A stretch of 64,000 nt of DNA from Stictocephala bisonia. Its lineage: Eukaryota; Arthropoda; Insecta; Hemiptera; Membracidae. The translations under genes and the position numbers were made by a program. Each line of letters opens with the position of its first letter. Position 1 is the first letter of the stretch. The notes under the pieces are model-generated. The model was not told where the DNA came from and did not search any database. It saw nothing but the letters and a program-made list of their open reading frames with translations. Below are positions 11,189-22,504 of this stretch, piece by piece. The stretch is taken from assembly GCA_035578905.1 (NCBI GenBank), contig JAQJVL010000327.1:257001-321000 (forward strand), read 5' to 3'.

Positions 11189-12869
11189 TCTGTGCATGAA
11201 AATAAAAAATTATATTTTCCCTATCTAAACATTGTATCAATTAATTTTATTGACGTAATTTAGGCACGTTTTAGTTGTTTAATTATTATAAATTGAAAAT
11301 TATCCTGAAACTGTATGAATTAATAATTTAAAGCCTTGATTAAGTTATTTCTGTTCTATTTGTTTAAAATCGTTATAAACTGAGAATAAGAAGTATTTAA
11401 CAGTCAGAATCGTGAACTTCGAGGATGGGAAGAAATTTATATCTGATTTAACATAGTCAGTTCCTCCATATTGAGTTCAGAAGATTGACTCCTTATCTCT
11501 GTGACGGTAATCATTGTTAATCTACCATCCCAAACGCGTTAAATTTCTTTTATAAATTCTTACCCAGCAATTTACAAACTTCCATACAACTACACACTAA
11601 ATTCAAGTGACATAAATACGATATTTCAAATAATAAATTATAAACTAGTTTCTTTTCATTAATTTTTAAAATGAAAATATGTATTTAAATTACAGTTGTT
11701 TCTTTTTAATAATTAAGTCTAAAAATATTTCTTATCTTACTCAAAGCCCACAATATAGTATGAATATAGAAAATTTATTGATATAAAGTCCTGGAATTCG
11801 TCCCAAACTGTACGCAAGGTGTCTTTCAGAAATTTAGCTATCGACTAGATGTCATCCGTTCTGCAATTGGAGGACACATTGAATATTTATGATACATTTT
11901 CATAAACCTAATTCTTTTGTAATTTAATTTCTAATAAATATAGCTATTTCAAATCGAGTTATTCTTTTTGAAACACATCGTATAGTCGATATTACTATTC
12001 AATCCTGTCAATGGACTATTAGATATTTGATAACGCACTAAACACAGACCAGCACTACTTTACCTGAATATGACAAGTGCACTCGATAGAACAGTTTACT
12101 TGTCAGTGTTATCATAATGATCAATCTAAGTGAAGTAGAGTCCATCAGAAACACTCACACTTCACTTTATGTGAAGCAGTCCGCTCATGCATTATGTACA
12201 AGCACACTTTACCGCAGCAAAGAGTACTTACTTGTTAATAGATGTATTTGAAACTAATGAAAAAGTGAATAAGTTATGTTCAAGCATCTCAGAGCAAATA
12301 TTTATTTGAGGACTATTTATAAATATATTTGATTTAAAAATAACTTTCATTCAAAACTTAAGTTGAGTCAGATAAAATATAAAAAAACCTTTTAAAAAAG
12401 TAACCTGGTTATAAATGTAATATGTTAACCTTTAGTACTAAGATATTTAAGTATCTATATTCTTCCTTCATTTATGTAAACTTTATTTTATTACAGTGCA
12501 ATTGAACATGTATGGGTAACATGGCTAATCGAAATCATGCTTGGAATTTTTTTAATAATTTAATTTTTTCCCCAAAAATGTAAGTTTTTTCGTGGAATAT
12601 TTCCATAAGTCGATAAAAAGAGGAGGCTTTTTATATTATACGTGTATAGAATTTGTAAAGGAAACATACTGCAGATTACGATAATGTTGTGTATACCATA
12701 GCAAAAACAAAAACAAATCAAACACATGAACATTATGGAGGCCGACAGGTGATCTTATCGATGTGCTAAGGAGGTTTCATCGCACTTGCCTCTCATCTTT
12801 ACCTGACTCTAGGCACCAATAAAAAATATTAATTTTAGCCTTTTTTGATTTTTTTTAGTCACCCAACTT

Positions 12870-12931
12870 AGCGTTTTGACCCTTCGACGTTAGTCGTAGA
12901 CCAACTTCTAACGTCGAAGGGTCAAAACGCT
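12870..12931. other. perfect 24-bp stem hairpin
   Basis: The arm at 12,870-12,893 (AGCGTTTTGACC then CTTCGACGTTAG) is exactly complementary to 12,908-12,931, with a 14-nt loop TCGTAGACCAACTT. It is GC-richer than its surroundings. CCAACTT occurs both just outside the left arm and in the loop. It could be a young fold-back insertion, a replication-slippage product or a small hairpin RNA precursor; the sequence alone does not decide. Confidence 0.7.
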
Positions 12932-13969
12932 TACACCACTTTCTGCCTGTGAAAATGTAATGTATAAACATGGATAACATCGACGACTTAATAATTTAGT
13001 TAATAATCTAAACGCAGAACGCTTGCTTATCTTCGCCATTTTGTTCACTCTAAGAGGTGAAAGTTGTATAGGAAAATATTAAGAAATGAAGTTGTTAAGC
13101 ATTTTTTAATGGAAGCCTGTAGCTAAGCATTTGCACTAAGTAACCAGCTGTCAGCACTCTGCAGTTACGGGTGTTTTACACTGTGGGTGCACTGTGTTTA
13201 CTGTTATTGTTTTCAATTGAACGAAATATTAGTATTTGAAATCAATTAGTCCATAAATCGATACAAAAGTTATCGACGCATTAACTGTTTGCTAAATGGA
13301 TCCATTTGTTTTGCCGTGCTGTGTAAAGTGTGTGATCCAGTGGAAAGGAGCATTAGCATTGAAAACAGGCTTCACTGATTGTTTCGATGGCGATAGCCCG
13401 AGGATTCTAGCATATACTTCTTGATGGGCGACTAAACTCATACTGTGCTAGTTCCTCAAATGTTGTATATTTGTGTCTCTTGAGAGTTCAACTGGCCGGG
13501 GTCATTAGCCAGGGAGAATTATCGATCGAGTGTTGGTAAAGGTGTGAGCACCATTAAAAAATTGCATCGTTTCTGTTACGTTATGTTATAACACTAATCT
13601 TATTAGTTAAATAAATTAATAAATGACCAAATCTTTAATGCATATGTAAATACAGACCAGCCCATGGCTCTAGGTGTGTAGGAGAGGTAAGCAAGCGATC
13701 TCGTACGGTAAAGCATGCTATCTAGTGAATATCCCCATCATACTTCTCCTACGCCTATTGTGTAAAGTGTGTTTATAATCTATCCTTAGATATGATTTGG
13801 TTGGCTGCTTATATAATTTGCTGGATGGTGCTTGTGTGGATATACATAGTAATAGAATTAATAATTAAAATAGTAGGTGATTTAAAAAATATAGTTTTTA
13901 AAGAAAATAAAAAACTGCTGATTATGTTCTTTCCGAGAGTACGATAAACATTTTTTTCATTTGTAAAAT
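12932..13969. other. non-coding stretch upstream of the Jockey LINE
   Basis: No convincing gene. A 42-codon frame at 13,296-13,424 (MDPFVLPCCVKC...) is too short to interpret and could be part of the LINE leader. TGTGTAAAGTGTGT occurs twice, near 13,321 and 13,761. Part of this interval may be the 5' untranslated region of the element that follows. Confidence 0.35.
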
Positions 13970-15286
13970 TTGTGCAAAATAAACATTTTTGCTGAACATA
14001 ATTATTGTACATTCAATGATAAGAAGAGAAAACGTAACTGTGATTATGATTTTCCTGCTATAAAGCATCAGAGGAGTAATAGCCTATCAGGTTCTGCTTC
14101 ATCACCTTCTCCCAAGACAGTGGTCGAGAAAATCCCCCCGCTAATGCTAGATCTGTTAAGAACTGGGCTAGTCATGGAATTAACTGCAATGCATCAATTG
14201 GTTGGTGTGTTATATTGTTGTCACTTCAACGGGGAACAGGTATACTGTTAGAACTAATTCTGCCATTAATTTTATGAAGCTCCGAATTTACCTCCTGGAG
14301 CAAAAAATCGGATTCCATACATTCACTTTGTCCAAGGCCAGAACTCTTAAAGTTGTACTTGAAGGTTTGAAAACCGATATTGACAAATCTGAGATTTTTG
14401 ATGAACTGATGGCTCAACACTACAACGTGTTTGATTTTTTGGACCAGACTGTGACAACTCTACTGTACCATGTAAGTTTATATATGACCTGATTAGATTA
14501 GAATGAGTGTACTGGCGTAAAACAAGCTCCATGTTCCTTCTCAATGTTACAAATGTCATTGGTTTGACCACGGTTCTTCAAACTGTGGTCACCAAGTACG
14601 CTGTGTGCGGTGTGCTGGGCCACAAAATGTAGCAAATTTTACAAAACAACTGGGATGAGACAGGTTTTTTGTTCAAACTGCGGACAGAGCCACTCTGCCT
14701 GTGGCTAACTCAGAATAAGAGAATCTCTAAGAGGAGCTCAGGCCAAACCAGCCAGTTGCAGCCTCAACATGATAGGGATGGTGTTCGTGCGCCCTTTAAC
14801 ACCCCTACTGCCCAGTTGCGACACAACGTTACTTCGGAGGACAGAACTAACCATGTTTCTCTTTCATCCCATGACCGGCAGCCTGAAATTGCTGCCACTG
14901 CCAGTGAAGAAGAGAAGAAAGCACCCTTCTCAGTTCTACGCAGCTGTTACAAGGAGAAGGCATCCCAGGCTGCCCCGAAACCCAGCCTTCAGCCGTGTCC
15001 AGCATCTCCCCTCTACCATGGTTACTGTTATGAAGAACAGTTTCTGGACCTGCAAAGGGAGCCTTGGGGACGGTACATCCCCCAAGTGAAGAAACTTTCG
15101 GAATGCCACTCTAAGGTCAATCGGGCTGAAAGCCTTTCTGCTCCTCAGCTACAGTATATTCCAAATACTAGACATAGTATTGTTGTTGTTCTTCCACGCC
15201 GGTTGCCCCAACCACCTGCCGTTAATCCAGTATCACAGCTGGACTCTGCCTGTCCAGCCTCTGTCAATGACCTTCTCTGGTATTAG
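13970..15286 (+). pseudogene. Jockey ORF1 (gag-like nucleic-acid-binding protein)
   Basis: ORF1 of Jockey elements coats the RNA and helps direct it to the nucleus. Seen here are a basic N-terminal segment (KKRKRNCDYDFPAIKHQR, about 14,018-14,075); the PRE_C2HC region at about 14,230-14,480 (RYTVRTNSAINF, then FHTFTLSKARTLKVVLEGL); a zinc knuckle of the form C-H-WFDHGSSNC-GHQVRCVRC near 14,548-14,620; and a long Pro/Ser/Gln-rich tail to 15,286. The frame changes near 14,230, 14,480 and 14,660, and there are stops at about 14,492 and 14,630, so no single protein can be made. The tail frame (14,669-15,286) is the longest open part. Confidence 0.7.
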
Positions 15287-15337
15287 ATCAGTTATGAACT
15301 GTTACCTGTCCGCTTTCTGAGCTTGTTGACATTCGAG

Positions 15338-17466
15338 ATGGTTAGGCCAAGCAACCTTCTTCTATGGAATGCAGACGGCCTTGTGGCCAAGAGAGCTGAA
15401 CTTATTCCATTATTGGATGAACACGATGAGGATTTATCCCTTCTTCAAGAAACACATCTCAGGCCTACATATCTTCTGACTAGACCTAACTATGTGGTCT
15501 ATAATACTGATAGACCAGGTCAACATCCAACAGCACTTTCTGGAGGCACAGCCGCCCTAGTCACCCACATCCACTTACCACTTATGGAGGCAACTACAAT
15601 TTCACTGCAGTTGGGAGGAGTATAAACTGAGGTCAATTCCTTTACGTTCAGCCAGGCAGGCTGATCTCAGCAGATCTAGACAGGCTACTTCGTCCAGGTG
15701 TTGAAGCGATAGTGGGCGGATACTTCAACTCCAAACATCCTGCTAAGGATTGTAAGACATCCAATCCATATGGAGACAAGTTACACGTTTTTCTTCAAAC
15801 ACTACCTCACATCGACCTAGATGTTCCAGAACAACCCACCCACTACCACTAAAACAAACGGCATGCACCTGATATCTTACTCTTTGCAGCTTTCTGCAAC
15901 TTGCTTGCTGTGATCAACCATACAACTGTGGATGACTTATTCTCAAACCATATCTCATTCTTATTACTTATTGAAGACCCAGTGTTGGCTCGTATCCCTC
16001 CTCCTCGGCGGACCAGGGTCAAGTGGAAAGACTATAGGGCACGACTCGTAGCTGATCATCATCCTCCTCTCCAGCTGGCTACTACTCCAAACCAACTTGA
16101 TGAACAAGTTGAGTGCCTCCACTTCCATCTTAGTGAAGCCCTCCTTGCTTCGACCACAGGCAGGTGTCCACAAGCCGCAGTTGACTCCCAACTAGGATCA
16201 TAATCCACCCCCCCCCCCATAGGTGAAGTTAAACTCCACAGAGTGCTCAGGCGAATATGGCAGAGGACAAGGTATCCTGCTGACAAGACAGCCTTCAACC
16301 GTCAAACCTTAAGGGTTAAATCTCTACTTCAGGAACACAATAAAGGAAAATTTAAGGACGTCCTCAGCACTCTTCAGGTTGCAGATGGTTCCTTATGGAA
16401 GCTAACGAAGGCCTTGCGGAAGGACAAGCCTGTCATGTTCTTGGATTCTTGGACCATGATAAATCAAGAATCTTTGCAGGCACCATGGTACTACAATTTT
16501 TCTAGCATTATGACGTCATCGATGAACATCGCTCTTACACGTACAATGGTACTGACCCACCTGCCTACCCATACACGTACAGCGGTACTGACACACCTGG
16601 CTACCCATACACGCACAGCGGTACTGACACACCTGCCCACCCATACACGTACAGTGGTACTGAACCACCTGCCCACCCATACACGTACAGTGGTACTAAA
16701 GAACCTGGCTGAATAGACCATTCAATGGATTACATCCATTTTTAATTCATGTGTTTCCCTTCGCTGTTTTCCATCTCAATGGAAATTGGCTAAGGTAATC
16801 CTGATTCCCAAGCCAGGAAAAAATCCTACCGTTCCAGACAATCATCGACCTATCAGTATACTTTTTCTAAGATTCTGGAACGGCTGGTCCTCTCCCGCTT
16901 CCCTGAAGAATTCTACTTGGAACTTCGGCAAGATCAGTATAGTTTCAGAAGAGGTAACGACTGAACAATGAAGTCATTCCATGACGCAAGAGGGCCAAAT
17001 ACCAGGGCCTCACATTGGATAAGATGCTATATTTCCATGGACATGTTACCTCGAAGCCTCAAGCGGTAAGGGATGCAAATTGGAAGCTTGGTTCATTGGT
17101 TGGGGTTGCTTCCCCTCTGACTACCTACAAAATTTCTCCTGTACACACCCAACATCAGACCCAGTCTTCTATACGGAACCTCTGCCTAGTACGCTCTAGT
17201 CTCCCCACCAACAAGAAAAAGCTGAAGAATTTCTATGCAGCCATCCTGCGACGGGTCACGGACTCACCTTGGTTCGTGGGAAACTGTGTCATCTGGCACG
17301 AACTGGCCTTCCTACTATTAGTGACTACGTACATTCCGTGGCGAGGAAGATGTATGATGTAGCAGAGCAATCCGAGAGGGACCTCATCAGGTTGTTGGCC
17401 AACATTATAGGACCTCCACAGATAGTGTACCCTAAACCTAAGGTTCTTCTGGATGACCCTCCATAG
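15338..17466 (+). pseudogene. Jockey ORF2 (endonuclease-reverse transcriptase), broken
   Basis: It starts at ATG 15,338 with MVRPSNLLLWNADGL, the usual AP-endonuclease opening of Jockey ORF2. The catalytic Glu motif LLQETHLRP lies near 15,440-15,466, and GGYFNSKHP (the Asp/Asn motif region) near 15,717-15,742. The linker with SLWKLTKALRKDKP is near 16,390-16,430. The RT begins KNLAE then IQWITSIFNS near 16,700-16,750 and AKVILIPKPGKNP then NHRPIS near 16,786-16,850, after which frames break. The YADD-containing palm is not found; the sequence jumps to the C-terminal region (RAKYQGLTLDKMLYFHGHV, near 16,990-17,045). It ends PPQIVYPKPKVLLDDPP. At least four frameshifts, plus the inserted minisatellite. 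Confidence 0.75.
16538..16697 (-). repeat. 36-bp minisatellite array inside Jockey ORF2
   Basis: About 4.4 units of CACGTACAGTGGTACTGACC + CACCTGCCCACCCATA, 36 bp each. It replaces the stretch between the linker and the RT start of the LINE. Same family as 27,198-28,513, in the opposite orientation. Because 36 is a multiple of three, the LINE frame stays open through it. Confidence 0.85.
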
Positions 17467-17470
17467 ATGT

Positions 17471-18706
17471 TCACTTTTTTTTATTCATATACTGCTTCAT
17501 TTTCTCGTGTCTGCCTTCGTACATCGTATTCTTTCTAATTCATCTTGGATCATCTGTTTGTATCTATGCTTTTTAGCACACTTCCCTTCTTTATATAAAT
17601 ATGCATATTTTAAATTTTTATTTCCTTGACACAAAGGCGTTTTCAATGCTAATGCACCCTGCTTCTTGCCATTGGATTCTCTTCCAGATGCATGACAAAA
17701 ATTGGAAGAGTCCGAAACATGTGAAGTAGAACTTGAACACGATAATTAGAAAGTACGGTAGGTATCATGACGAGGCTGTGCAGTAGACTGTGACGTCACA
17801 TGGGAGAAATCAGCTGGTTTAATTATTCTATTAAATACTAGTAACTCAATCAAACAATCACGTGGAAGTATTTTCTTGGTACCGTGACCGAGATGTTTAT
17901 TTTTTAACATTAATGTACAACTGTCGTTGGGAAATCCATTGATGCGCATGCTCGAACCACACGCCCAAAACTATGGAATGGTCAGTACAATTTTTGGAAT
18001 ATAAAAATTAAAAGGGTCCAACCCGATTTTCTGATTAACAATTTTTCAATATTAACCCCTCGAACATGAATTTATAAGAATTTCCTCCCCAAAAAAGCTA
18101 GTTTACACAAACCATTGCTGTACACTAAAATGCTATGTAGTTGTCCTCCTAAACACGAATATAACACCCACTACTTTCTACGACAATAACTGAAACATTT
18201 CAAAACAGTTGGGTTAATTTATGTTATTTATATATCCTTAAGACGCAAATCGTCAAGATATCATGAATATGGATTTAAAATGAGTGTGATAAGTGTAGAT
18301 GAGCAAATGTAGTCATTGTTAATTGGGATATGTTATATTGGGTTGTTTAGGTAATGTTAGGTTACTTACACAAATTTTGGTGTGTACATTTTATTTGCTA
18401 ATTCTAGGTAACTTATAACGCACTTAACCTATCTAACATAACTTAACTCCAACTTTACCTTACTTAATCCATCTTCGTAGTTGAATATATCAATTACTAT
18501 TTGTAGTATAAATAATCGGATGCCATATTAGTGTTTAGGAGAAATAAATACATTAGGTCAATGTAATATGCATAGTTTTTGGTATAAAGCATTTTAATTT
18601 CAATATTTTGTAAAAAATCTGCATTCTAAAAGGAAAATACCTACGAATTTATATGCTTAATATTGATTAATTTTTTTATCACGAAAAACAGGTGCGGCCC
18701 TATATT
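17471..18706. other. AT-rich non-coding stretch
   Basis: This follows the Jockey element and may include its 3' untranslated region up to about 17,650. I see no gene, structured RNA or clear repeat. Confidence 0.4.
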
Positions 18707-18849
18707 CTTTTTATAAGACCCTTTCACACCACGGTCACACTATATCACGTGAATAAAGTGACAGACTTCTTAAACGATTCTTTCTCACTATATTGAACGG
18801 AACCGTTCACACCACATGTGCAGACTTTACGCAGCCCAATGGACTTTAG

Positions 18850-20975
18850 TAGCGATGGGATCAACCGATTCATTTGGTTGTTCATGAACAGCCGATTCAG
18901 TCGATTGTAGTTTTTGAAATACATTGACGTTATTTACAATTCAAAACAGTTGTTTAATTTATTTGACTGAAAACTGAAATCAGTTACTAGACTGGAACCA
19001 GTTGTTTGGACCAGCAGTCCATTAACAGTCAAGTAGCCGTTTCTTGAAATACCCCACCAGTGTGATAAAAAAACCACTCCTGTCCTAACTTGGACGTTGC
19101 ATCCAGAGTTGATATATGATATACGTTGAAAAAAAGGCAATATAGTCTGCAAAGCAATCTAACCTCAGTATGTTGTTGCATTGGAGTCTCATGTTTTATG
19201 TGTGTCAATTATATTAGTCGCAGAGTATGAAATATATTACTGTGCGTATACATCAATGTGGTTAATTTATTTTATTAGTAGTTATAGTATTAGTTTTTAA
19301 TTATTATTGCTATTCCTCCTAAACGGTTTGTTGTGTTGGAATTTTACTTAAAGAAGGCTAATAATACAGCGCAAATTTCTTTATGTAAAAGAGATATTAT
19401 ATGCCATTGTTCTTCAAGCAACGTGATTGACCATATAAAGAGGAAACGCCACTAGCTTGTGACACTATGAAATTTTGCTGAATAGCTTGAAACTGATCCA
19501 GACAAATCCTACTCCTGATGACGGCGCTTTGTGTACTAGGCCTACCACTTCACCTCCACTTATACTGGCCTCCTCATCGTTATCAACCATTGTCATTGAG
19601 CCAAAGTTAACACTCAGTGATACTACGTAACCACAACCAAGTAACTCTGCATCAAACATAACTATTAGGAAAATGCTCCATCCAGCAACAATCCTAGGGA
19701 ATACGAAGGTTAGAGAGCTTTTTAACACTAAAACTAAGGGACGATATATTCTTAGTAGATATTTTGGCTGAAGGGCACCTGTTTTTTACTTTGGTGGAAA
19801 ACTCTTAAGTTAATTTATACATTCATTAACCTCGGTACTTCCTACCATCACGTAAGATATTGACAAAAAAATGGTCAAAGAACAGTACATTACAATTAAA
19901 GAAATTATTTTCTAAAAACTACCGAATTGTAAACATGTAGCACTAATTACTGATATGTGGGCAAATGACAGTTTTGTCTGTATGTGGTAATTCCATTGAA
20001 AATATTCACTTACCGTCAGCCGTTCTGGCTGTGCAACTTTGGAGGGAACGGGATTCAGTTGAGAACATGTCCAAATCATGGAGGACTGGGCCATCACTAA
20101 AAAAGTATTTTCTTTAGTTACATACTACTTTAATGTAATGATGGACGTAGCTAACAGGCTTAAATTAACTCATTTGGGTTGTGCTGCTTATGAGTGAAAT
20201 TTGGTAGCAGCTGATATGTTCCGTGATCATAACACTAGATAATCTAAGGCAAAAATGCCGTAAAATCATTGGTTTTTATAAAATTAGTTCTATTGCTACT
20301 GTTAAACTTCTTGAGTTTCAAAATCAAATAAATGAAAAACATTTAAAGTTGAAACAAGAGGTACAAACTAGGTGGAATTCTACTTTCTTGGTGTTCCAGT
20401 GTTGGTTGGAAGTAAAGAATGCTCTTTTAATGAGCTTGTCTCACGTTAACTGTTCTAAATCCGAGGATCCGAAGAGGAATGGATCATTACACAAGACTGT
20501 GTGAGTATTTTGAATCTCTCTTCAAACTAAGTGAAGAGTTGTCTGGCGAGCACTATGCCATGGCATCTATGTGTACTTTAACATAACTACTTTTGACATA
20601 TTTTTCCAGAATGTTCGAGTTGCTTTCCAGCCTTGGCAAGTCCATTAAACCAACGAAAAGAAACAAAACAACAATATTAATCTTGACACTCTAACTAAAA
20701 AGTCTAAACGATATGATTCTAAAGAACAATTAAGAATTCAAAACGGGTATGAAATATTAAATGAACGCCAGAAATAATGCCGGTGAAATAAGGAACAAAA
20801 AACTCTTCCAATTGTTTTCCACGTGTTCCAAAACCCATGATCCAAAGAATTGAATGGGTATTTGAAAATGATGAATATTCTTATAAAGGCATCAATAATT
20901 ATACTGTTAAACTGCTTCCAAAATATGCAGATTTCTACAGAGAGATTATTCAAAAATTAAATGTAATAAAGTAAG
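18850..20975 (+). mobile_element. hAT transposon relic nested in the Harbinger relic
   Basis: The left end TAGCGATGGGATCAACCGAT has the TAGNG-type start common to hAT elements of animals, followed by a hAT transposase relic on the same strand. No matching right terminus was found, so the right boundary is only the last recognisable coding sequence. It appears to sit inside the Harbinger left arm. Confidence 0.6.
19341..20975 (+). pseudogene. hAT transposase, heavily decayed
   Basis: Cut-and-paste transposase relic. A degraded BED zinc finger lies at about 19,350-19,452 (LCKRDIICHCSSSNVIDHIK, with its first Cys pair damaged). Near 19,775-19,800 a FTLVENS block matches the start of the hAT catalytic region. 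VALITDMWANDSFVCMW near 19,940-19,990 contains the first catalytic Asp (the hAT LTTD-W motif). VLAVQLWREG and HVQIMEDWAIT follow near 20,020-20,100. The open part 20,223-20,504 (LRQKCRKIIGFYKISSIATV, then QEVQTRWNSTF) carries the TRWNS motif. EYFESLFKLSEELSGEHYA follows near 20,505-20,565. Many stops and frameshifts. The C-terminal dimerisation region is only weakly seen around 20,840-20,970. Confidence 0.7.
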
Positions 20976-21539
20976 TTTTCATATTTATCAATTGAAGCAG
21001 GAAAGATCTTATAGGGTTGTACTTTAAAATATGCTTTTTTCAACATCAATACTTCTGATATTGAGAAACACTGGCCTGAGGAATTAGGTCAACAAGTGAG
21101 AAATGTTGTGAAGTGAAGGCCAGGCACTTTCAAACTAAGCAAACTATTCTATATTGATGTTGCGAAAAATCAAGAAGGAAAATTAAAATTATACTCCCAA
21201 CTTTGTAGTTGTATATTGTACAATTTTAATGTGCTACTTGACTTGGTGAGTGGTTTTATTTTGTTGAAACTTAAAACTATTTGCACAAGAAAATAGCTGA
21301 GTACCCAGGATTGCTGCGAGGAGTTATTTCAATATTAAACTTATATGGGTTTAGCTATATAAGTATATATTGTTTTTGCAGTATAATATTTGAGCAGTAT
21401 ATAGTTTTCTATGAGTTTGTTGCGACAAAGTGTCACATATTATGACAACGCATCACCACTGCATCAACCCAGTGTGCTTTACAGGACTCACACCAGCAAC
21501 CCCACCTCATGATGGCACTGTCTAAGTCGGTGAACAACA

Positions 21540-21971
21540 TGATACAGAAAGCGTTGAAGAACGGTTCATGTCGGTGAGGAAGATGATTTACCGAGCCCTC
21601 GGTCAACAGCAGCAGAATCACTACCAGGTGAATTGCGGAATCGTCAACGTAAAAATGTGGACAAACTAATTACATTCATGCAGAACAAGCAGAAAGGAGA
21701 AAGAAGTGCCCCAGAAGGTGATAAATTGAATTTATTTCTCGCTAGTGCATTCAAGTCAACACGTCGTCTCCCCCGTTTCTTGAAAACTACGATCAAATTA
21801 GAAATTTACCAGTCAATATCAAGATCTTTCAATTCCACCAGTCAATGGTGGAGCCTTTCCAACCAAACATTGCCAACGCAAATATTTGAATTCGAATCGC
21901 CACAGTCATATCTTCAAACTCTGCTAATTCGGCTTTCACCAATGTTTCGACTGACACAGTCAATTTTTTAA
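21540..21971 (+). pseudogene. MADF/BESS-type accessory protein of a Harbinger element, C-terminal part
   Basis: PIF/Harbinger elements usually carry a second gene for a Myb/SANT- or MADF-domain DNA-binding protein that helps the transposase. Here only the C-terminal half is present: an acidic stretch (DTESVEERFMSV near 21,543-21,578), a frame change near 21,575-21,590, then NRQRKNVDKLITFMQNKQK, and a BESS motif at about 21,719-21,800 (DKLNLFLASAFKSTRRLP with the following K-x3-IYQSIS). It ends in a Ser/Gln-rich tail with a stop at 21,969. The N-terminal DNA-binding domain is absent, probably lost with the hAT insertion. Confidence 0.6.
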
Positions 21972-22193
21972 TTACCTATATAGTTGTCTCCACCAACGGC
22001 TATTAACACGAGATTAACTATGTACAAAATAATATTATTTTACTTGTTAAATAAACATACAGTGCTATTTCACCTATTACCGTCCAAACCAGATTTTCCA
22101 CATACTACACTGTACTTTTATAATGATGTCTTATAGAATTACCTACATTAGACCGTAAGTATAAAACAATAATAATATTTCAATTTCCTTTAG

Positions 22194-22352
22194 TCAAATC
22201 GCAAATATCTCTCTGGTGCCAATGGCTGTCCTGTAGTTGGTGTCAATGTTCTTGATGTTTTCAGTCATCATGGAAAACATCTCTTCGAATTCAGGTTTTG
22301 TTAGTTGGTAAATAAGTCCTGATATCTCACAAGGATCACTAGGTACTGACAT
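22194..22352 (-). pseudogene. Harbinger transposase, N-terminal fragment
   Basis: A 52-residue frame starting at ATG 22,350-22,352 (MSVPSDPCEISGLIYQL...). Its second half, FEEMFSMMTENIKNIDTNYR, matches the N-terminal helical segment of HARBI1-type transposases, where F-x-L-L-x3-I-x3-I-x-K-x-DT-x-R is usual. The fragment stops before the HTH and the DDE core. It lies on the strand opposite the BESS protein, the usual divergent or convergent layout of these elements. Confidence 0.6.
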
Positions 22353-22504
22353 CTTTCATACTACATAAATCACAAAATTACTGAGAAAATTTGGGGCTTC
22401 AGGACTCAGGAGGCTCAGTACAGAGTTGCGGTGTGGAAATGTCTCTGTCACACGTCGTTTGTAACGTCACGTCAAGTGACTTAGTGTGACCGTGTTATAA
22501 AAAG

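Larger units (their letters stand above)
9355..12869. other. AT-rich non-coding stretch
   Basis: No gene seen. A ~20-bp unit (AAGAAGTCCATACTATAT) is repeated three times at 10,348-10,395. Two copies of the ~95-bp dispersed repeat are listed separately. The block near 10,530-10,640 (AATAACCCTA, AGCACTCTCCCTAATCA) resembles 2,200-2,290 and, more weakly, 49,740-49,860. Confidence 0.5.
13970..17470 (+). mobile_element. Jockey-type LINE, decayed
   Basis: A non-LTR retrotransposon with both open frames recognisable: a gag-like ORF1 with a PRE_C2HC region and CCHC knuckles, and an ORF2 with an AP endonuclease and a shortened reverse transcriptase. The catalytic centre of the RT is deleted after the NHRPIS block near 16,840, and a minisatellite array interrupts the sequence at 16,538-16,697. 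No poly(A) tail or target duplication is seen, so the ends are approximate. Confidence 0.75.
18707..22504. mobile_element. PIF/Harbinger-type transposon relic
   Basis: The ends carry matching inverted sequence: CTTTTTATAA and CACGGTCACACTA at 18,707-18,743, mirrored at 22,484-22,504. The right end lacks the ~13 bp GACCCTTTCACAC found on the left. Inside are two genes typical of PIF/Harbinger elements: a BESS-motif accessory protein on the plus strand and the N-terminal part of a Harbinger transposase on the minus strand, in tail-to-tail order. A hAT relic lies between the left end and these genes. The body of the transposase is missing. Confidence 0.6.

Noticed and set aside
14669..15286. 205-codon Pro/Ser-rich frame as a host gene
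   Set aside because: It directly follows the Jockey zinc knuckle and precedes the Jockey endonuclease, so it is the ORF1 tail.
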